This document shows positions 59,260-64,000 of a stretch of 64,000 nt of DNA, one piece after another (within the stretch, counting starts at the first letter, position 1; each line of letters begins with the position of its first letter). A program made the position numbers and the translations under genes. Under the pieces are notes generated by a model. It was not told where the DNA came from and ran no database searches. It saw nothing but the letters and a program-made list of their open reading frames with translations. The stretch is from Flavobacterium branchiarum (GTDB lineage: Bacteria > Bacteroidota > Bacteroidia > Flavobacteriales > Flavobacteriaceae), in the NCBI RefSeq assembly GCF_030409845.1, contig NZ_JAUFQQ010000005.1:124001-188000 (forward strand), given 5' to 3'.

Positions 59260-61983
59260 TTATTCTAAAACCAATCCGATTTGTCCATCGTCTTCAAGTT
59301 CTGTCCCAACCGAATCCTCTTCGGATAACTCTGGTTTTTCTGGAACTACCTCTATAGGTTCTTCAAACGGCAATGGATCTAGCAAGTTAACTTGTTTCAA
59401 TTTATCCGCTGTTAATTGATTTCCTAATGCTTTAAATCCTTTCACAGCAATAAAATCTTCCACATCTATATGTAAATCCTCTTTTTGAACTCCTTTTACT
59501 TTAGTGAATATTAATTGTGCTACTGGACGATAATCTGTAGAAACAATTTCTAATTGAGAATTCGGGTGATCTGTAATAAAGCTTTCTTCTTTATTTTCAG
59601 CTTCTACCAGAAAACGTTTCAAAAAGTAACGCTCTTTTTCCCCATCAAAATAAATTGCAGATATTGGCTTTTTAGGTTTCCATTTTTCCAGAACGATCAT
59701 GTCTTCATCAAAATGAGTTGATAATTCAGGAACAATCACCTTCAATTTACCTGTTTGACTAATGATTAATATTTTATCACTTGGCTTAAACTCTCCTAAT
59801 AACTCACCACGAGCATCAACATTTAAGCGTTTTACAGTATCATCGTACCAAACTTTTCTTGGCAATAATGTCGAAATCCCTTTTTCTTTAAGTTCGATTT
59901 TCTTAATCGGATATTTCGTTACCAAGTTTCCTTTAGATCCACGTCCTTTTATAGCCAAAGCTGCAAAATCTATATCGAATTTTAGTTTCTTTATACTTCC
60001 TACCTGACGCAACAAAATAGTAATTACCTCCGCTTCTCCGTTAGGATTATGCGAAAAATAAACTACTTGCGAACCTGCTGTTTCGTTAGTTAAATCATAC
60101 GCTTTATCACGTGTTACTCCAGAAACATTGAAACGTTTTATATACGAAGGTCCTGATTTTCCGTCACGATACATCATATTATAAATTGTACGCTTATCGC
60201 TTTTATCAAAAATAGCAACATGAATAATATCTTTACCAACAAAAGTCTTGGCATCAACTTTTGTAATCATCATTTTACCATCACGTAAAAACACAATTAC
60301 ATCATCAATATCTGAACAGTCAGTTAAATATTCATCCTTTTTTAAGCTTGTTCCAATAAAACCTTCCTCTCTGTTTACATACAACTTAGTATTTCTTAAA
60401 ACTACTTTGGTAGCCTCAATATCATCAAAAATACGCAACTCAGTTTGGCGTTCGCGACCTTTACCGTACTTTTCTTTTAGTTTGGTAAAATAGGCAATTG
60501 CAAAATCTATTAAATTAGCCAAGTTGTATTCTACTTCCTTCATTTCATCTTCTAACCTAGCGATAAGATCATCGGCTTTGTCTGAATCGAAACGAGTAAT
60601 ACGAATCATCGGAATCTGAGTTAATCGTTGTAAATCATCATCGTTAATTTCTCTAACGAATGATTTTTTGAACGGCTCAAATCGATCATACATATATTTA
60701 TATAATCCTTCTTTGTCTCCGTATAATTTGAATTCAATATACATTTCTTCACGAATGAAGATTTTCTCTAAAGTAGAAAAATGCCATTTGTTTTTTAATT
60801 CTTCTAATTGGATTTCCAATTCTTGACGAAGTAAATCGACTGTTCTATTTGTTGAAATTTTCAACATAGCAGACACTCCAATAAACAACGGCTTATTATC
60901 CTCAATAACACAACCTAAAGGCGCTACCGAAGTTTCGCAGGCAGTAAAAGCAAATAATGCATCGATTGTTTTATCTGGTGAAACTCCAGGAAAAAGATGT
61001 ATTAAAATCTCAACATCGGCCGCTGTATTGTCTTCAATCTTTTTAATTTTGATTTTGCCTTTATCATTGGCTTTCAAAATACTATCAATTAAAGTAGTCG
61101 TATTGGTCGAAAATGGGATTTGTGTAATTACAAGTGTATTCTTATCCAACTGACTAATTTTGGCACGCACACGAACTCTTCCGCCACGCATTCCATCATT
61201 GTAGTTAGATATATCTGCAATACCCTGAGTCATAAAATCAGGATATAATGTAAACGGTTTTCCTTTAAGAATCTTTACCGAAGCATCAATTAATTCATTA
61301 AAGTTATGTGGCAATACTTTTGTAGAAAGTCCTACCGCAATACCTTCGGCTCCTTGCGCCAAAAGCAATGGGAATTTTACTGGAAGATTGTTTGGTTCTG
61401 CACGACGTCCGTCATAAGAAACACCCCAATCAGTAATTTTTGGAGAATATAATACTTCCAAAGCAAATTTAGACAAACGTGCTTCGATATAACGCGAAGC
61501 TGCAGCACCATCTCCTGTTAAGATGTTACCCCAGTTACCTTGACAATCTATTAATAAATCTTTTTGTCCAATTTGTACCATTGCATCACCAATACTCGCA
61601 TCTCCGTGTGGGTGATACTGCATGGTGTGCCCTACTACGTTGGCAACTTTATTATAACGACCATCATCCAACTCTTTAAGAGAGTGCATAATACGTCGTT
61701 GTACAGGTTTAAATCCATCTTCGATAGCAGGAACAGCACGTTCTAGAATTACGTACGAAGCATAATCCAAGAACCAGTCTTTGTACATACCGGTAACTTT
61801 GGTAATAGTATCACCGCTGTCTTCGTTATTTTCGTAAAAATGCTGCCCCTCAAAGTGTTTAGCATCTACTTTAATAATTTCCTCAGAGTCCTCCTCTTCT
61901 TGATTTTCATCAATAGAGTTATTCTCCTCGTAATTATTTTCTTCGTTATCTGGAATTATGTTATCGTCTTCTTCGTCTTTCAT
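59260..61983 (-). CDS. parC: DNA topoisomerase IV subunit A
   Basis: ParC cuts and rejoins DNA for decatenation. The 907-aa protein has an acidic N-terminal extension (about 1-50), then the breakage-reunion domain with FKPVQRRIMHSL and HPHGDASIGDAM (quinolone-interaction region), and catalytic Y165 in ASRYIEARL. A GyrA-type C-terminal domain and an acidic tail (about 860-907) follow. At the positions of E. coli ParC S80 and E84 it has A129 and D133. The usual partner parE is not in the window; the gene directly upstream encodes a DUF262 protein instead. Confidence 0.95.
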   Translation of the reverse strand: MKDEEDDNIIPDNEENNYEENNSIDENQEEEDSEEIIKVDAKHFEGQHFYENNEDSGDTITKVTGMYKDWFLDYASYVILERAVPAIEDGFKPVQRRIMHSLKELDDGRYNKVANVVGHTMQYHPHGDASIGDAMVQIGQKDLLIDCQGNWGNILTGDGAAASRYIEARLSKFALEVLYSPKITDWGVSYDGRRAEPNNLPVKFPLLLAQGAEGIAVGLSTKVLPHNFNELIDASVKILKGKPFTLYPDFMTQGIADISNYNDGMRGGRVRVRAKISQLDKNTLVITQIPFSTNTTTLIDSILKANDKGKIKIKKIEDNTAADVEILIHLFPGVSPDKTIDALFAFTACETSVAPLGCVIEDNKPLFIGVSAMLKISTNRTVDLLRQELEIQLEELKNKWHFSTLEKIFIREEMYIEFKLYGDKEGLYKYMYDRFEPFKKSFVREINDDDLQRLTQIPMIRITRFDSDKADDLIARLEDEMKEVEYNLANLIDFAIAYFTKLKEKYGKGRERQTELRIFDDIEATKVVLRNTKLYVNREEGFIGTSLKKDEYLTDCSDIDDVIVFLRDGKMMITKVDAKTFVGKDIIHVAIFDKSDKRTIYNMMYRDGKSGPSYIKRFNVSGVTRDKAYDLTNETAGSQVVYFSHNPNGEAEVITILLRQVGSIKKLKFDIDFAALAIKGRGSKGNLVTKYPIKKIELKEKGISTLLPRKVWYDDTVKRLNVDARGELLGEFKPSDKILIISQTGKLKVIVPELSTHFDEDMIVLEKWKPKKPISAIYFDGEKERYFLKRFLVEAENKEESFITDHPNSQLEIVSTDYRPVAQLIFTKVKGVQKEDLHIDVEDFIAVKGFKALGNQLTADKLKQVNLLDPLPFEEPIEVVPEKPELSEEDSVGTELEDDGQIGLVLE

Positions 61984-62030
61984 ATTGTAAAATCAATTTT
62001 TGATTTTGTTTTGATCATAAAAATTCACTT

Positions 62031-63698
62031 TTAAAAAGGAAGCAAGGGGTCATTATAAGAAATCCCTAAACTCTGTACAAATAACCTTTCCGCTCCAACT
62101 ATTAATTTTTTTCTAATTTTAAGAACTTCTTCGATATTGCCTTTTTCATATTCTTCACGCATATCCTCATTAATGAAATATTCACTAAATTTTCCATTAT
62201 TTTCTTTTAAAAGCATAAATGAAAGATCCTTTAATGATTTTGGGAAATTTTCCGTAGAATTATATTTTTCTATTACAAAAACTGTGTTTTCAGACAAAAC
62301 ATAATCTTTAAAAAGTTTATACGTTTTAACACTTGATATATTATCAGCTACTAAAGTTTCTCCTTTCAAAAAAATATTTCCATTAATAGAATAACTAATC
62401 ATAAATAAAGCAAGTGATTTCTTCCTTACACTTCCCATATCAATTTTGTCAGGAAATTCTAAAGACTCAAATTTTTCTTGATTATCGTAAAAAACTGGAT
62501 TTGAATTAACATATATAAAATCTTGAAATTTATTATATGCAAGTCTTTGTTTACTTAAATTATATATTGTAAAATAATTAGAATATGAAGTTATCCAAAA
62601 CCATCTTTTTAATTCTTCAAGTTGCTTATTATTTGGATTATCAACCTTACTAAAAAAATCATTTATAAAAATAAATTGATTATTATATGGAATATATCTT
62701 GAATCTAATACATTTAAATTTTCAAAGAAAAACTTAGAAGTTTTTTCAATTGCAATAAAGGTATCTTTTGCAATTGGTATAAAATCTTCTCTTTTGACAA
62801 GTTCTTCGAGTTTTTTATTACTATTTTTAGAAACTTGGTCAAAATATACACCTCCAAAAGAATTTGTAATACATTGTAAAATAACTTCTCTTTTTATATT
62901 CTGGAAATTATATTTTGATAAATCATCGTCTAATAATAAATCAATTTCTGTAGCAAAATGATAATTTCTATCTTGACCATATGCTAATGCTGAAATAACC
63001 CAATCTTTTGTTATTGGAGCACCTGTAGAATTTAATCTTTGAAATATATCAACTGCTTCAGTTATAGACCCCCCATAGGCATTAATATTTGGCAATTCAT
63101 AACTTTGAAAAATTAAACTAATCTCTTCATATTTTTCAATATATTCTTCAATAGTTTCCTGTTCCTCTTTAAATAAGCTTTTTTGAAAATTAAAAAACTC
63201 TTTACCATCAACTAATTTATAAATAGGAATCTGATAATTTTTCAATCCTTCAAAATCCTTTAAACGATTCATCTCAAACAATTCGTCTCTAAGATTATAT
63301 ACGATATTAAACTCTTTAAACCATTCTTTTTCATCTCTAACAATTCCTTTTAATTTCGCTTTTTGAGGATGCAACAAACATCCAATTAAAGTTGACAATC
63401 TTTGAAAGCCGTCTAATACATAAAACGAATTAGTATTTCTTTTTGGAATATAATAAGCTCCCAATTTGTCACCACCAAATTTTTGATAATCCTCTTCGCT
63501 TTCAAAATTAGGTTGCCATAACAAAACTGATCCTATTGGATAACCTCTTTTAATACTATCAAATAAATCTAACTTTTTTTCATTATTCCATACAAATTTC
63601 CTTTGAAATGCTGGGACTTGTAGGTTCCCTTTTTCAAAATTTGAAATATAACTAGATATCTTATCCTTATCCGGCCTTATATTTATTTGTTCACTCAT
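62031..63698 (-). CDS. DUF262-domain protein
   Basis: This 555-aa protein has an N-terminal DUF262 domain (about 1-200) with QVPAFQRKFVWNNEKKLDLFDSI, then YPIGSVLLWQP and a variant of the active-site motif in FYVLDGFQRLSTLIGCL (family form DGQQRLT). It also has IFQRLNSTGAPIT. DUF262 is a ParB/sulfiredoxin-like fold that supplies the NTP-dependent half of GmrSD-type restriction of modified DNA. The partner DUF1524 HNH domain is absent; the rest (about 230-555) is helical without a recognised motif. Its start overlaps the upstream gene by 4 bp (ATGA), so they are co-translated. A defence role is inferred. Confidence 0.85.
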   Translation of the reverse strand: MSEQINIRPDKDKISSYISNFEKGNLQVPAFQRKFVWNNEKKLDLFDSIKRGYPIGSVLLWQPNFESEEDYQKFGGDKLGAYYIPKRNTNSFYVLDGFQRLSTLIGCLLHPQKAKLKGIVRDEKEWFKEFNIVYNLRDELFEMNRLKDFEGLKNYQIPIYKLVDGKEFFNFQKSLFKEEQETIEEYIEKYEEISLIFQSYELPNINAYGGSITEAVDIFQRLNSTGAPITKDWVISALAYGQDRNYHFATEIDLLLDDDLSKYNFQNIKREVILQCITNSFGGVYFDQVSKNSNKKLEELVKREDFIPIAKDTFIAIEKTSKFFFENLNVLDSRYIPYNNQFIFINDFFSKVDNPNNKQLEELKRWFWITSYSNYFTIYNLSKQRLAYNKFQDFIYVNSNPVFYDNQEKFESLEFPDKIDMGSVRKKSLALFMISYSINGNIFLKGETLVADNISSVKTYKLFKDYVLSENTVFVIEKYNSTENFPKSLKDLSFMLLKENNGKFSEYFINEDMREEYEKGNIEEVLKIRKKLIVGAERLFVQSLGISYNDPLLPF

Positions 63699-64000
63699 AA
63701 TAAATCATTAATCTTTTGAAAAATTTGTCCTAATTCATTTTTACCATCCCTATTATTTAAAGAGGCTTTATTAACTATTTGTTTACTAAATAATTTAGGA
63801 AATTCATTTTTAAACTCCCCATTAGAAGTAAAACCCTTAAAATCAAACCCTTTATCTAATCTAAGGAAATTAATATCATTAATACTCATATTGAAAAAAC
63901 TTAAAATATCTTGATCCAAATTCTTCCTATTTCCATCATTATGAAATTTATTTTTTTTAGGAGGAAACCCGTCTGGAATGTTCACAAAATCTTTTTGATC
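63695..64000 (-). CDS. Unknown partner of the DUF262 gene (partial)
   Basis: This frame remains open to the window edge; a possible GTG start at 63985 is probably internal, because the codons upstream (DQKDF) read on without a stop. About 101 residues are visible, Lys/Asn-rich, with IPDGFPPKKNKFHNDGNRKNLDQD and FLRLDKGFDFKGFTSN. I do not recognise a domain. The ATGA overlap with the DUF262 gene shows the two are one operon. Confidence 0.6.
   Translation of the reverse strand, partial: DQKDFVNIPDGFPPKKNKFHNDGNRKNLDQDILSFFNMSINDINFLRLDKGFDFKGFTSNGEFKNEFPKLFSKQIVNKASLNNRDGKNELGQIFQKINDLL

Noticed and set aside
1..64000. tRNA, rRNA, CRISPR arrays and insertion-sequence transposases
   Set aside because: I looked for cloverleaf-like CCA ends, rRNA words, regularly spaced repeats and transposase motifs on both strands and saw none. 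Short or divergent tRNAs could have been missed by eye.

Overview
The window reads as a chromosomal segment of a Flavobacterium-like member of the Bacteroidota. The evidence is: AT-rich DNA; promoters with the Bacteroidota -7 element TAnnTTTG close upstream of many starts; a fused CcoN-CcoO cbb3 oxidase; several proteins of families I recall as largely restricted to Bacteroidota (DUF5606, DUF6452, DUF6048, DUF6095); and Bacteroidota-type lipoproteins. The genus call is from recognition and was not tested by a search.

Layout. 1-3.5 kb: the right end of a prophage or phage remnant (scaffold-like protein, major capsid-like protein, tape measure protein, small HTH-like protein), ending in a possible small RNA with a strong terminator. 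4-8.5 kb: an LpxD-type acyltransferase, an orphan acyl-CoA carboxylase beta subunit, a DoxX-like protein and two small unknowns. 8.5-19.7 kb: a microaerobic respiration island. It holds hemN on the plus strand, the ccoS-NO-Q-P-G-H operon plus a SafE-like gene and the CcoI copper ATPase on the minus strand, and an FNR-type regulator. 19.7-26.2 kb: mazG, DUF5606, def, a YccS-like membrane protein, malate:quinone oxidoreductase and ruvX. 26.2-29.8 kb: a possible regulatory RNA, an LTA-synthase-like membrane sulfatase and an Aer-like PAS protein. 29.8-40.6 kb: dapD and then a lipopolysaccharide/glycan cluster of seven or eight glycosyltransferases and a Kdo-kinase-like protein. 40.7-59.1 kb: mostly housekeeping (tsaC/sua5, cysteine desulfurase, serine acetyltransferase and cysteine synthase, RlmD and RlmL-like RNA methylases, murQ, ZIP and TerC transporters, lipoproteins). 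59.2-64 kb: topoisomerase IV subunit A and a DUF262 protein paired with a partial unknown gene.

The strongest integrated signal is regulatory. Five places in 21 kb carry the same palindrome, core TGAYAWTTATCA, exactly 22 bp upstream of a -7 element (TAnnTTTG; one mismatch at ccoI). They lie before hemN, ccoS-NOQP, ccoI, the Aer-like PAS gene, and a stretch with no sizeable gene that ends in an intrinsic terminator. This geometry puts the palindrome centre near -41.5, as in class II CRP/FNR activation, and the FNR-type gene lies within the set. I infer an oxygen-responsive regulon that includes a roughly 180-nt RNA, analogous in logic to enterobacterial FnrS, and a stand-alone redox PAS protein.
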